Shown here piece by piece: positions 18,182 to 26,371 of a stretch of 64,000 bases of DNA. Under the pieces are notes generated by a model. The model had not been told where the DNA came from and ran no database searches. It saw only the letters and a program-made list of their open reading frames with translations. The stretch comes from Roseovarius nitratireducens (GTDB lineage: Bacteria > Pseudomonadota > Alphaproteobacteria > Rhodobacterales > Rhodobacteraceae). Numbering within the stretch: position 1 is the first letter of the stretch; each line of letters starts with the position of its first letter. The position numbers and the translations under genes are program-made. Location: the NCBI RefSeq assembly GCF_002925845.1, contig NZ_PDNI01000071.1, forward strand, positions 1-64,000. Direction: 5' to 3'.

Positions 18182-20956
18182 ATGGCCCAGACGATCCGAT
18201 TGATGCTCGATGGCCGCGAGGTCGAGGCCGAGGCCGGCCAGACCATCTGGGAGGTGGCCAATGGCCGCGGCCTGGTGATCCCGCACCTGTGCCACAAACC
18301 CGCCCCCGGATACCGCCCCGACGGCAATTGCCGCGCCTGCATGGTCGAGGTCGAGGGCGAGCGCGTGCTGGTGGCCTCGTGCATCCGCGAGGCGCGCGAT
18401 GGCATGGTGGTGACCACCGATTCCGCGCGGGCGACAAGCGCGCGCAAGATGGTGGTCGAGATGCTGCTCGCCGATCAGCCCGAGCGTGACGTGTCGCACG
18501 ACGCGTCGAGCCACCTGTGGGACATGGCCGAGGCCAATGGCGTGACCCACAGCCGCTTTCCGAAGGTGGAGAAGGACCGCGTGCCGCTGCTCGACGACAG
18601 CCACGTGGCGATGCGGGTCAACCTCGATGCCTGCATCCAGTGCAACCTGTGTGTGCGCGCCTGCCGCGAGGTGCAGGTCAACGACGTGATCGGCATGGCG
18701 GGGCGCGGCCATGACGCCTACCCGGTGTTCGATTTCGACGACCCGATGGGCGAGAGCACCTGCGTGGCCTGCGGCGAATGCGTGCAGGCCTGCCCCACCG
18801 GCGCGCTGATGCCCGCCTCGGTGATGGACGACCAGCAGCAGGGCGACAGCGCCGATTACGACGAGGAAGTGCAGAGCGTCTGCCCCTTCTGCGGGGTGGG
18901 CTGCCAGGTTTCGCTCAAGGTCAAGGACGGCCGCGTCAAATATGTCGAGGGGATCAACGGCCCCGCGAACGAGGGGCGGCTGTGCGTCAAGGGGCGGTTC
19001 GGGTATGACTATATCCACCACCCGCACCGGCTGACCAAGCCGCTGATCCGGCGCGAGGATGCGCCCGAGAAGGGCCTGAATGTCGATCCCGGCAACTGGC
19101 ATCAGTTCTTCCGCGAGGCGGACTGGGACGAGGCGCTTGATATCGCCGCCGGTGGGCTCAAACGGCTCAAGGACACGCATGGCGGGGCCAGCGTCGCGGG
19201 CTTTGGCAGTGCGAAATGCACCAACGAAGAGGCGTATCTGTTCCAGAAATTCATCCGCCAGGGCTTTGGTCACAACAACGTGGATCACTGCACGCGGCTG
19301 TGCCACGCCTCGTCGGTCTCGGCGCTGATCGAGAACGTCGGATCGGGGGCCGTCACGGCAACCTTCAACGAGATCGAGAATGCCGACGTGGCCATCGTCA
19401 TCGGTGCCAACCCGATCGAGAACCACCCGGTCGCCGCCACCTATTTCAAGCAGTTCACCAAGCGCGGCGGCAAGCTCATTGTGATGGACCCGCGCGGCGT
19501 GGGGCTGCGCCGGTTTGCCACGCATATGCTGCAGTTCAAGCCGGGCGCGGATGTCTCGATGCTCAACGCGATCTGCCACGTGATCGTCGAGGAGGGGCTC
19601 TACGACCAGCAATATATCGAGGCCTTCACCGAGAACTGGGAGGCCGAGAAGGCGCATCTGGCGCAGTTCCCGCCCGAGAAGATGGAGGCGATCTGCGGCA
19701 TCCCCGCCGAGACGCTGCGCGCCGTGGCGCGCGAGTTTGCCGGGGCGAAATCCGCGATGATTTTCTGGGGCATGGGGATTTCGCAGCATATTCACGGCAC
19801 CGACAATTCGCGTTGTCTGATCAGCCTCGCGCTGATGTGTGGTCATGTCGGCCGACCCGGCACCGGGCTGCACCCGCTGCGCGGCCAGAACAACGTGCAG
19901 GGCGCGTCGGATGCGGGGCTCGTGCCGATGTTCCTGCCCGATTACCAGACGGTGACCGATGACGGCGTGCGCCGGGCCTTTACCGAGGTTTGGGAGTCGG
20001 GCGATTTCAGCGCCGAAAAGGGCCTGACGGTGACAGAGATCATGGACGCGGTGCACGCGGACGCGATCAGGGGCATGTATATCCTGGGCGAGAACCCGGC
20101 GATGTCCGACCCGGACGTGGAACACGCCCGCGATGCGCTCGCCAAGCTCGAGCATCTGGTGGTGCAGGACATCTTCATCACCGAAACGGCGAACTATGCC
20201 GACGTGATCCTGCCCGCCTCCGCCTTCTACGAGAAGTCCGGCACCGTGACCAACACCAACCGGCAGGTGCAGATGGGCCGCCTCGCGGTCCGCCCCCCGG
20301 GCGAGGCGCGCGAGGATTGGGCGATCACGATGGCGCTGGCCAACCGGATGGGGCTTGGCTGGCAGTATGACAGCCCGGCGGACGTGTTTGCCGAGATGAA
20401 GATCAACATGCGCTCGCTCGACAATATCACCTGGGAGCGGCTGGAACGCGAGAACGCCGTCACCTACCCATGCAAGACGCCCGATGGCCCGGGCGAGGCG
20501 GTTGTGTTCGGCGACGGCTTCCCGCGGCCCGAGGGGCGGGCGCGCTTTACCCCCGCGTCGATCATCCCGCCCGATGACGTGCCGGACGCGGATTACCCGA
20601 TGGTGCTGACGACGGGCCGACAGTTGGAGCACTGGCACACTGGCTCCATGACCCGGCGCGCCAGCGTGCTCGACGCGGTGGAGCCCGAGGCCAACTGCTC
20701 GATGCATCCCTCGACCCTGCGCAAGATGGGGGTGGAGCCGGGCGGCATGGTGCAACTGACCACCAAGCGCGGCTCGATCCGGATCATGGCGCGGGCGGAT
20801 CGCGCGATCGCGCCGGACATGGTGTTTTTGCCCTTCGCCTATGTCGAGGCGGCGGCCAACATCCTGACCAATCCGGCGCTCGACCCCTATGGCAAGATCC
20901 CCGAGTTCAAGTACTCGGCGGTGCGCGTCGAGCCGGCCGAGGTCGCGGCGGAATAA
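18182..20956 (+). CDS. fdhF: Formate dehydrogenase alpha subunit (Mo/W-bis-MGD, FdsA/FdhF type)
   Basis: A 924-residue catalytic subunit. In order: a [2Fe-2S] domain (Cys37, 50, 53, 67), two ferredoxin-type [4Fe-4S] sites (CIQCNLCVRAC, CVACGECVQAC), a further [4Fe-4S] at the start of the molybdopterin domain (CPFCGVGC...LCVKGRFG), the active-site DHCTRLCHASS and a C-terminal molydopterin dinucleotide-binding domain. The metal ligand is Cys374, encoded by TGC, not selenocysteine, followed by the conserved His375. AAGGGAGG precedes ATG 18182. No beta, gamma or FdhD genes are adjacent, so partners must be encoded elsewhere or the enzyme uses another electron acceptor. Formate is the family substrate. 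Confidence 0.92.
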   Translation: MAQTIRLMLDGREVEAEAGQTIWEVANGRGLVIPHLCHKPAPGYRPDGNCRACMVEVEGERVLVASCIREARDGMVVTTDSARATSARKMVVEMLLADQPERDVSHDASSHLWDMAEANGVTHSRFPKVEKDRVPLLDDSHVAMRVNLDACIQCNLCVRACREVQVNDVIGMAGRGHDAYPVFDFDDPMGESTCVACGECVQACPTGALMPASVMDDQQQGDSADYDEEVQSVCPFCGVGCQVSLKVKDGRVKYVEGINGPANEGRLCVKGRFGYDYIHHPHRLTKPLIRREDAPEKGLNVDPGNWHQFFREADWDEALDIAAGGLKRLKDTHGGASVAGFGSAKCTNEEAYLFQKFIRQGFGHNNVDHCTRLCHASSVSALIENVGSGAVTATFNEIENADVAIVIGANPIENHPVAATYFKQFTKRGGKLIVMDPRGVGLRRFATHMLQFKPGADVSMLNAICHVIVEEGLYDQQYIEAFTENWEAEKAHLAQFPPEKMEAICGIPAETLRAVAREFAGAKSAMIFWGMGISQHIHGTDNSRCLISLALMCGHVGRPGTGLHPLRGQNNVQGASDAGLVPMFLPDYQTVTDDGVRRAFTEVWESGDFSAEKGLTVTEIMDAVHADAIRGMYILGENPAMSDPDVEHARDALAKLEHLVVQDIFITETANYADVILPASAFYEKSGTVTNTNRQVQMGRLAVRPPGEAREDWAITMALANRMGLGWQYDSPADVFAEMKINMRSLDNITWERLERENAVTYPCKTPDGPGEAVVFGDGFPRPEGRARFTPASIIPPDDVPDADYPMVLTTGRQLEHWHTGSMTRRASVLDAVEPEANCSMHPSTLRKMGVEPGGMVQLTTKRGSIRIMARADRAIAPDMVFLPFAYVEAAANILTNPALDPYGKIPEFKYSAVRVEPAEVAAE

Positions 20957-21037
20957 GCGACAGGGGCGGCCCGATGGACCGCCCCTGCTTCATCTTGCCA
21001 TAAATATCCATTTGCTTTGCGTCGGGGCAGCGCCCGC

Positions 21038-21697
21038 TCAGGCGTTTGGCAGGATCACGATTTCCACCCGACGGTTCTGTCGCTTGCCCTCGGAGGTGAG
21101 GTTCGACGCCACTGGCTGAGACTCGCCGCGGCCATAGGCGCGGACGCGACCGTAGGACACGCCCCCCTGCCGAAGCACGTCGGCCACCGCGTTGGCGCGG
21201 CGCTCCGAGAGGCTCTGGTTGTAGCTGGCCGCGCCGTCGCTGTCGGTATGGCCCACCACCTGAACCGTGGTGTTGGGATACCGCTGCAGGCTGTTGGCCA
21301 CCTTGAACAGATCGTCGCGCAAGACCGGCGTCACCCTGGCGCTGTCGACGTCAAAGAGGATGTCCTGCGGCATGGTCAGGATGAGCCGGTCGCCGGTATT
21401 GACGATGCGCACGTCGTCGTCGAGTTGCTGGCGCAGTTCGGCTTCCTGCTTATCGAGCGCGTTGCCGATGGCCGCGCCGCCCGCGGCACCGAGGATGCCG
21501 CCGATCACGGCTCCCTTGCCCTTGTCGTCGCTGACGACGGCGCCGGTGCCCGCGCCGATGATACCGCCCAGGATCGCGCCCTGCTTGGTCTTCTGGTTGG
21601 GGTCCTGCCCGCTGACATAGCCCGGATCGGTGCAGGCCGTGACCAGCATCAGCGCCGTGCCGGAAAGAAGAAGGATCGGAGTGCGTGTCCGGATCAT
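21038..21697 (-). CDS. OmpA-family outer-membrane lipoprotein with glycine zipper
   Basis: A 219-residue protein. The signal peptide ends in a lipobox, LVTAC, with Cys22 as the lipidation site. A glycine-zipper segment (GAILGGIIGAGTGAVVSDD, GAVIGGILGAAGGAAIG) spans residues ~40-78. An OmpA-like peptidoglycan-binding domain covers ~105-215 with VVGHTDSDGAASYNQSLSERR. It is expected to tether outer membrane to peptidoglycan. It is a single gene, convergent with the formate dehydrogenase gene. Confidence 0.93.
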   Translation of the reverse strand: MIRTRTPILLLSGTALMLVTACTDPGYVSGQDPNQKTKQGAILGGIIGAGTGAVVSDDKGKGAVIGGILGAAGGAAIGNALDKQEAELRQQLDDDVRIVNTGDRLILTMPQDILFDVDSARVTPVLRDDLFKVANSLQRYPNTTVQVVGHTDSDGAASYNQSLSERRANAVADVLRQGGVSYGRVRAYGRGESQPVASNLTSEGKRQNRRVEIVILPNA

Positions 21698-21820
21698 GAT
21701 GAATGCCTCATTGGTTGATACTCCCGTAACATCGGGTCTGATTCGGGGATATGCAATAACATGCCCCGCCCCAAGGCGATTTCATGGAAAAAAGAGGTGG
21801 TCACGCACGCGGATTTCCGC

Positions 21821-22654
21821 CTATCCGTCGGCCCGCGCGCTTTCCCGCGCCAGCATCGCGCGCTTGACCGGCAGGCCCCAGTGATAGCCGCCCAGTCCGC
21901 CCGACTTGCGCAGTGCGCGGTGGCAGGGGATGAGCAGGCTCACCGGGTTGCGCCCCACGGCGGTGCCCACGGCGCGCACGGCGCGCGGATGGCCGATGGC
22001 GCGGGCGATCTCGGAATAGGTCGTGACATGGCCCGTGGGGATATTGAGCAGCGCCTCCCATACCTTGATCCCGAAGGGCGGGCCGATCATGTGCAGCCTG
22101 GCCTCGCCCCGCCCGGCAAAGCCCGCCTTGACCCAGGGCGCGATGGCGGCAGGGTCCTCGGCATAGTCGGCCTCCGGCCAGCGCGCGCGCAGGTCTGTCA
22201 TGGCCGCCTCGCGTCCTATCTCGCTGGCAAAGGCCAACCCGCACAGCCCACGATCCGTACCCATCGCCAGCGCCTCGCCGAAGGGGCTGTCGAACCAGCC
22301 GTAGCGGATGCTGAGCCCCGCCCCGCGGCGGGCGAATTCGCCGGGGCTCATCGCCTCCCAGCGCAGGAACAGGTCATGCAGCCGCCCCGATCCCGACAAC
22401 CCTGCCGCCTGCGCCGCCTCCAGCGTGGTGAAGCGCTCGGCCAGCAGCGTCCGCGCGTGGCCAAGCGCGAGGTATTGCCGGTAGCGCTTGGGCGAGACGC
22501 CGACCCATGCCGAGAAGAGCCGCTGGAAATGCGCGGGGCTCATGCCCATTTCGCCCGCGAGATCGTCGAGCGGGAGGTCCGAGTCCGTCGCGTCGATCAG
22601 ATCGATGGCGCGGCGAATGACGTTGTAGTGATAGCTCTGGTCGAGATCGGTCAT
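21821..22654 (-). CDS. Ada-like methylated-DNA-protein cysteine methyltransferase with AraC-type domain
   Basis: A 277-residue protein. Residues ~10-110 form an AraC-type DNA-binding domain (LPLDDLAGEMGMSPAHFQRLF). The C-terminal domain is an O6-alkylguanine-DNA alkyltransferase with acceptor Cys244 in LLIPCHRAL. It lacks the N-terminal zinc domain of E. coli Ada that removes methyl from phosphotriesters, so it matches the shorter Ada type. ATG 22654 is favoured because AGGAA lies at the right spacing; the ATG at 22660 would overlap that site. It is divergent from nth, another repair gene, 97 bp away. Confidence 0.92.
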   Translation of the reverse strand: MTDLDQSYHYNVIRRAIDLIDATDSDLPLDDLAGEMGMSPAHFQRLFSAWVGVSPKRYRQYLALGHARTLLAERFTTLEAAQAAGLSGSGRLHDLFLRWEAMSPGEFARRGAGLSIRYGWFDSPFGEALAMGTDRGLCGLAFASEIGREAAMTDLRARWPEADYAEDPAAIAPWVKAGFAGRGEARLHMIGPPFGIKVWEALLNIPTGHVTTYSEIARAIGHPRAVRAVGTAVGRNPVSLLIPCHRALRKSGGLGGYHWGLPVKRAMLARESARADG

Positions 22655-22751
22655 CGGCATTTCCTGACAGCTTTGCCACAAGATAAGCGGCGCGTGCGTC
22701 CCCCGCGACCCGAATGTTGCGCATCCCGCGAAATCCCGGCATTAAGCCGCC

Positions 22752-23396
22752 ATGGCGCGCCAGCTCGATTATCACACGATCCGCGAGATCTTTGCCCGCT
22801 TTCAGGCCGCCGAGCCAGAGCCAAGGGGTGAGTTGGCGCATGTCAATGCCTATACGCTCGTCGTCGCGGTTGCCCTCTCGGCGCAAGCGACCGACGCGGG
22901 CGTGAACAAGGCCACCCGCGATCTCTTCCAGGTGGCTGACACGCCGCAAAAAATGCTGGACCTGGGCGAGGAGGGCCTGATCGCGCATATCCGGACAATC
23001 GGGCTCTACCGCAACAAGGCCCGCAACGTGATGAAGCTCAGCCGCATCCTCGTGGAGGAGTATGGCGGAGAGGTGCCCAATTCCCGCGCCGCCCTGCAAT
23101 CGCTGCCCGGCGTCGGGCGCAAGACCGCCAACGTGGTGCTCAACATGTGGTGGGGCTATCCCGCGCAGGCGGTGGATACGCATATATTCCGCGTCGGCAA
23201 CCGCAGCGGCATCTGCCCGGGCAAGAACGTCGACGCGGTCGAGCGCGCCATCGAGGACAACGTGCCGGTGGATTTCCAACGCCACGCGCATCACTGGCTG
23301 ATCCTGCACGGGCGCTATGTCTGCAAGGCCCGCAAGCCCGCCTGCGGCACCTGTCTCATCCGTGATCTCTGTTTATTCGAGGACAAGACCCTATGA
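22752..23396 (+). CDS. nth: Endonuclease III (DNA glycosylase/AP lyase)
   Basis: A 214-residue bifunctional glycosylase for oxidised pyrimidines. The helix-hairpin-helix LPGVGRKTANVVL holds the catalytic Lys124; the conserved Asp142 is in AVDTHIFRV. The C-terminal [4Fe-4S] loop has Cys191, 198, 201 and 207 in the C-x6-C-x2-C-x5-C spacing. All key residues are present. It overlaps the next gene by four bases (ATGA) and is therefore probably translationally coupled to it. Confidence 0.97.
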   Translation: MARQLDYHTIREIFARFQAAEPEPRGELAHVNAYTLVVAVALSAQATDAGVNKATRDLFQVADTPQKMLDLGEEGLIAHIRTIGLYRNKARNVMKLSRILVEEYGGEVPNSRAALQSLPGVGRKTANVVLNMWWGYPAQAVDTHIFRVGNRSGICPGKNVDAVERAIEDNVPVDFQRHAHHWLILHGRYVCKARKPACGTCLIRDLCLFEDKTL

Positions 23397-24379
23397 CCAA
23401 GTATCAGGCCGTCGGCATCGGCAACGCCGTGGTGGACGTGATCAGCCAATGCGACGACGTCTTTCTTGCCCGGATGGGTATCGACAAGGGCGTGATGCAG
23501 TTGATCGAGACCGAACGCGCCGAGTTTCTCTACGAGAACATGACCGACCGGCAGCAGATGCCGGGTGGGTCGGTCGCCAACACGATCGCGGGGCTGGGGG
23601 CGCTGGGCCTCTCGACCGGGTTCATCGGGCGGGTGAGCGACGACGCGCTGGGCCGGTTCTATGCCGATGCGATGGCCGACGTGGGCACCGATTTCGTCAA
23701 CGCCCCGCGCGGTGACGGCGATCTTCCCACCTCGCGCTCGATGATCTTTGTGACGTCCGATGGCGAGCGGTCGATGAACACCTATCTCGGCATCTCGACC
23801 GAACTGGACGAGGGCGACGTGCCGGACGCGGTGGCGGGGCAGGCGGGGCTATTGTTCTTGGAGGGCTATCTCTTCGACAAGCCCAAGGGCAAGGCGGCGT
23901 TTGAGCGGGCCGCGCGGGCGGCGCGGGCGGGGGGGGGGCGCGCGGGCATCACGCTGTCGGACCCGTTCTGCGTGGACCGCCACCGCAACGATTTTCGCGG
24001 GCTGCTGCGTGAGCTGGATTTCGTGATCGGCAACGAGCACGAGTGGCGCGCGCTCTACGAGACCGATGATCTGGGTGCGGCGCTGGAACAGGCGGCGGGC
24101 GAGAGCGGCCTCATCGTCTGCACCCGGTCGGGCCATGACGTGGTGCTGGTCGAGGGCGAGGAGACGGTCACGGTGCCGGTGCGTCGCGTCGAGCCGGTAG
24201 ACACGACCGGCGCGGGCGATCAATTCGCCGCCGGGTTTCTCTACGGCCTCGCCACCGGGCAACCGCTGGACGTGGCCGGACGCATGGGCTGCATCGCGGC
24301 GGCGGAGGTGATCGGCCATTACGGCGCGCGACCCGAAGCCGATGTCAGGGCGCTGTTTGCCGCCGAAGGGCTGATCTGA
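23393..24379 (+). CDS. Adenosine kinase / PfkB-family carbohydrate kinase
   Basis: A 328-residue ribokinase-fold enzyme. The N-terminal PfkB pattern is GIGNAVVDVISQ, a glycine pair follows at MPGGSVANTIAGLGALG, and the C-terminal signature VDTTGAGDQFAAGFLYG (Asp near residue 274) carries the catalytic base and anion hole. It would phosphorylate adenosine or a related nucleoside or sugar with ATP. Alphaproteobacterial proteins of this type are usually named adenosine kinase, but the substrate is not proved. It overlaps nth by four bases. Confidence 0.9.
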   Translation: MTKYQAVGIGNAVVDVISQCDDVFLARMGIDKGVMQLIETERAEFLYENMTDRQQMPGGSVANTIAGLGALGLSTGFIGRVSDDALGRFYADAMADVGTDFVNAPRGDGDLPTSRSMIFVTSDGERSMNTYLGISTELDEGDVPDAVAGQAGLLFLEGYLFDKPKGKAAFERAARAARAGGGRAGITLSDPFCVDRHRNDFRGLLRELDFVIGNEHEWRALYETDDLGAALEQAAGESGLIVCTRSGHDVVLVEGEETVTVPVRRVEPVDTTGAGDQFAAGFLYGLATGQPLDVAGRMGCIAAAEVIGHYGARPEADVRALFAAEGLI

Positions 24380-24411
24380 GCGACGGGGTGCGCCCCCGGC
24401 GGAGGTCGGAT

Positions 24412-24435
24412 CTTGGGTATTTTCGCCAAGAAGAA
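24412..24435 (-). repeat. Intergenic repeat element, copy 1
   Basis: Read on the minus strand it gives TTTCTTCTTGGCGAAAATAC followed by CCAAG. It is inverted relative to the copy at 24581-24606 and similar to the copy at 63079-63103. All three lie next to GC-rich hairpins between genes. Confidence 0.5.
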
Positions 24436-24580
24436 ACAGCGATGCGCGCCCGCCCCCGGCATCGGTCGGACCATTGCCGATGCGCGCCGGGGACGGGCGC
24501 GGCTTCTCCTTGGGCGGTCATCGGCTCCCCAGCCTGTACCGCGCTCTCATCCTCGCATCCCCAGGTTAACGAAACCTTGC

Positions 24581-24606
24581 TTCTTCTTGGTTCAAATACC
24601 CCGGGG
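24581..24606 (+). repeat. Intergenic repeat element, copy 2
   Basis: The sequence starts TTCTTCTTGGTTCAAATACC and ends CCGGGG. It matches copy 1 in the TTCTTCTTGG and AAATAC blocks and copy 3 in the AAATAC and CGGGG blocks. A hairpin follows about 20 bases downstream. Confidence 0.5.
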
Positions 24607-24723
24607 TGAATTGGCCGCAGGCCAAGAGGGGCGGCGCCCCTTGCGCCTTTGGGCTCTTGCCCGGCGGCGGTCAGGAGCGTGCGGGGAGCGTTGACTCATC
24701 CCCGTGCGGCAGGCCACGCGCGC

Positions 24724-25482
24724 TCACATGTAGCCGCGCACGAGGCTTGCGGCGATCAGCGACCAGCCGTCGGCGATGACGAAGAAGGCGAGCTTGAACG
24801 GCAGCGAGACGAGGGCGGGGGGCACCATCATCATGCCCATCGACATCAGCACCGCGGCGATCACGAGGTCGATGATCAGGAACGGCAGGAAGATCAGGAA
24901 GCCGATCTGGAAGGCGCGGGCGATTTCCGAGAGCATGAAGCTGGGGACGAGGACAGAGAGGGGGGCGTCGGGACCGGTCTGGATGCTGCTCGCGTCCGGG
25001 CGCAGCGCCGCCATCGCCTCGAAGGTGGTGGCGTCGAGCCGCGCGGCCATGAAGCCGCGAAACGGCGCGATGGCGCGTGGCAGCGCCTCTTCGAGCGTGA
25101 TTTCCTCTGCCACGAGCGGCGCGATCCCGGTCTCCCATGCGGTGGTGAAGGTGGGCTCCATCACGAACCAGGTGAGAAACAGGGCGAGGCTCACCAGCAG
25201 CATGTTGGGTGGCGATTGTTGCAGCCCGATCCCCTGTCGCAGGATCGACAGCACGGTGATGATGAACGGGAACGAGGTGATCATGATCGCCAGCCCGGGT
25301 GCGAGGCTCAGCACGGTGATGAGCGCGATGAGCTGGATCGCCCGGCCCGAGAGCGAACCGCCCTCGCCGAGCGAGATCGAGATGTCCTGCGCCTGCGCAG
25401 GGGCAGCGGCGAGGAGCATCAGCGTGAGGGCGAGCGCCAATGCCCGTGCCGGGACGGCGCGGGTGGCGGGTGGCGGCGTCAT
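24724..25482 (-). CDS. fliP: Flagellar export apparatus protein FliP
   Basis: A 252-residue membrane protein of the flagellar type III export gate. It has a cleavable signal peptide (to about residue 32, AAAPAQAQD) and FliP blocks FPFIITVLSILRQGIGLQQS-PPNMLL, APLSVLVPSFMLSEIARAF and IGFLIFLPFLIIDLVIAAVL. FliP assembles with FliQ and FliR into the export pore inside the MS ring. It is the last gene of the minus-strand unit fliF-fliH-fliN-fliP and overlaps fliN by four bases. Confidence 0.97.
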   Translation of the reverse strand: MTPPPATRAVPARALALALTLMLLAAAPAQAQDISISLGEGGSLSGRAIQLIALITVLSLAPGLAIMITSFPFIITVLSILRQGIGLQQSPPNMLLVSLALFLTWFVMEPTFTTAWETGIAPLVAEEITLEEALPRAIAPFRGFMAARLDATTFEAMAALRPDASSIQTGPDAPLSVLVPSFMLSEIARAFQIGFLIFLPFLIIDLVIAAVLMSMGMMMVPPALVSLPFKLAFFVIADGWSLIAASLVRGYM

Positions 25483-25781
25483 CCCAGCCCGTCGCGCAGG
25501 TTGGCCACCTCGGTGAGGCGCACGGCGAGCTGTCCGTCGTCCTCGCCTTCGATCTCCTCTAGCTGTCCGCGCGCGATCAGCCGCTCGCCGATATAGAGCT
25601 CGACGGCGTCATCGACGCGTCGATCGAGGGGCAGCACCGCGTCACGCCCCAGCGAGAGAAGCTCGCGGATCGCGGGTCGCGCCTTGCCGACGGAGACGGT
25701 GATCTCGATCGGAACGGCGGAGAACGGGTTGGACATGTCCAGGCCGGTTCCGGGTTTGGGGTCGGCTGGATCGTTGGTCAT
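25479..25781 (-). CDS. fliN: Flagellar motor switch protein FliN
   Basis: A short, 100-residue FliN with the single SpoA-type domain: VPIEITVSVGKARPAIRELL at about residues 23-42, then LDRRVDDAVELYIGERLIARG, the usual core of the C-ring lower ring. It works with FliM and FliG, whose genes are outside the window, and docks FliH for export. Four-base overlaps join it to fliH upstream and fliP downstream. Confidence 0.95.
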   Translation of the reverse strand: MTNDPADPKPGTGLDMSNPFSAVPIEITVSVGKARPAIRELLSLGRDAVLPLDRRVDDAVELYIGERLIARGQLEEIEGEDDGQLAVRLTEVANLRDGLG

Positions 25782-26371
25782 GCGGTGGCCTTTCCTTGCT
25801 GGGTCTGGTCGAAGAAACCGCGGATCGCGGCGTCGATGCCCGCGAGCACCTCGGCAAGGTCGATCTCGTGCTCGGCCTCGCCGAAGCGCAAGGAGACCTG
25901 CCCCGGGCCGAGGGTGTCGTCCTCGACAAGCGTGGCCTCGATGGCGGGATCGGACTCGAGCAGATGCGTGATCCGCGGCGCATCGTCCGGGGAGATGGCG
26001 ATCCCGATGTCGAGGCGGCCCTGGTCGCGTGCGAGGTCGTGCAGCATCTCGGTGAGGCGTGGGCCGAGGCTCTCCTGTGCGAGCCGGGGCAGCACCGCCG
26101 TGGTCATCTGCGTAAGCAGGGGCCGCAGCGCCTGCATCACCGCGCCGTGGGCCTCCGCGTAGGTAAAGCGGAGGTCCTGGAGGTTCTGCGCGAGATCGGC
26201 GGTGATGCGGCGGTCATCCTCGGTCCGTGCCTTCACGGAGTCGTCCCACCCGGCCTGGTAGCCGGTCTCGAAGGCGGCCAGCCGCTCTTCTTCGAGCGAG
26301 ACATCCGAGATGGTCACCTGTCTGCCTGGGCGCGCGCCGTCGAAATTCTCGAGCAGATGTGCGATGGACAT
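25778..26371 (-). CDS. fliH: FliH-like flagellar assembly protein
   Basis: A 197-residue acidic protein with a helical, coiled-coil-prone middle (EEERLAAFETGYQAGWDD, residues ~27-44) and a C-terminal domain that resembles FliH/SctL stators of the export ATPase. Similarity is weak, as is usual for FliH; the place between fliF and fliN is the main support. ATG 26371 shares one base with the fliF stop (TGATG), which indicates coupling, and AGGAGGA lies upstream. The 10-codon longer start inside fliF is less likely. It would bind the FliI ATPase. Confidence 0.75.
   Translation of the reverse strand: MSIAHLLENFDGARPGRQVTISDVSLEEERLAAFETGYQAGWDDSVKARTEDDRRITADLAQNLQDLRFTYAEAHGAVMQALRPLLTQMTTAVLPRLAQESLGPRLTEMLHDLARDQGRLDIGIAISPDDAPRITHLLESDPAIEATLVEDDTLGPGQVSLRFGEAEHEIDLAEVLAGIDAAIRGFFDQTQQGKATA

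Larger units (their letters stand above)
24380..24723. other. Intergenic region with inverted copies of a repeat element
   Basis: The 344 bp between the kinase gene and fliP hold no convincing gene. They contain two inverted copies of a roughly 20-nt element related to TTCTTGGCGAAAATACCC (minus strand 24412-24435, plus strand 24581-24606) and a GC hairpin AGGGGC-GGC-GCCCCT at 24627-24641. A related copy occurs at 63079-63103. Such elements are common between genes in Rhodobacterales. The region also separates convergent transcription units, so the hairpin may serve as a terminator. Confidence 0.6.

Noticed and set aside
19301-19303. Possible selenocysteine codon in formate dehydrogenase
   Set aside because: The active-site codon is TGC (Cys), not TGA, so no selenocysteine insertion is needed.
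18152-20755. 867-residue open frame on the minus strand, opposite the formate dehydrogenase gene
   Set aside because: Shadow frame; the plus-strand protein has all expected cofactor motifs.
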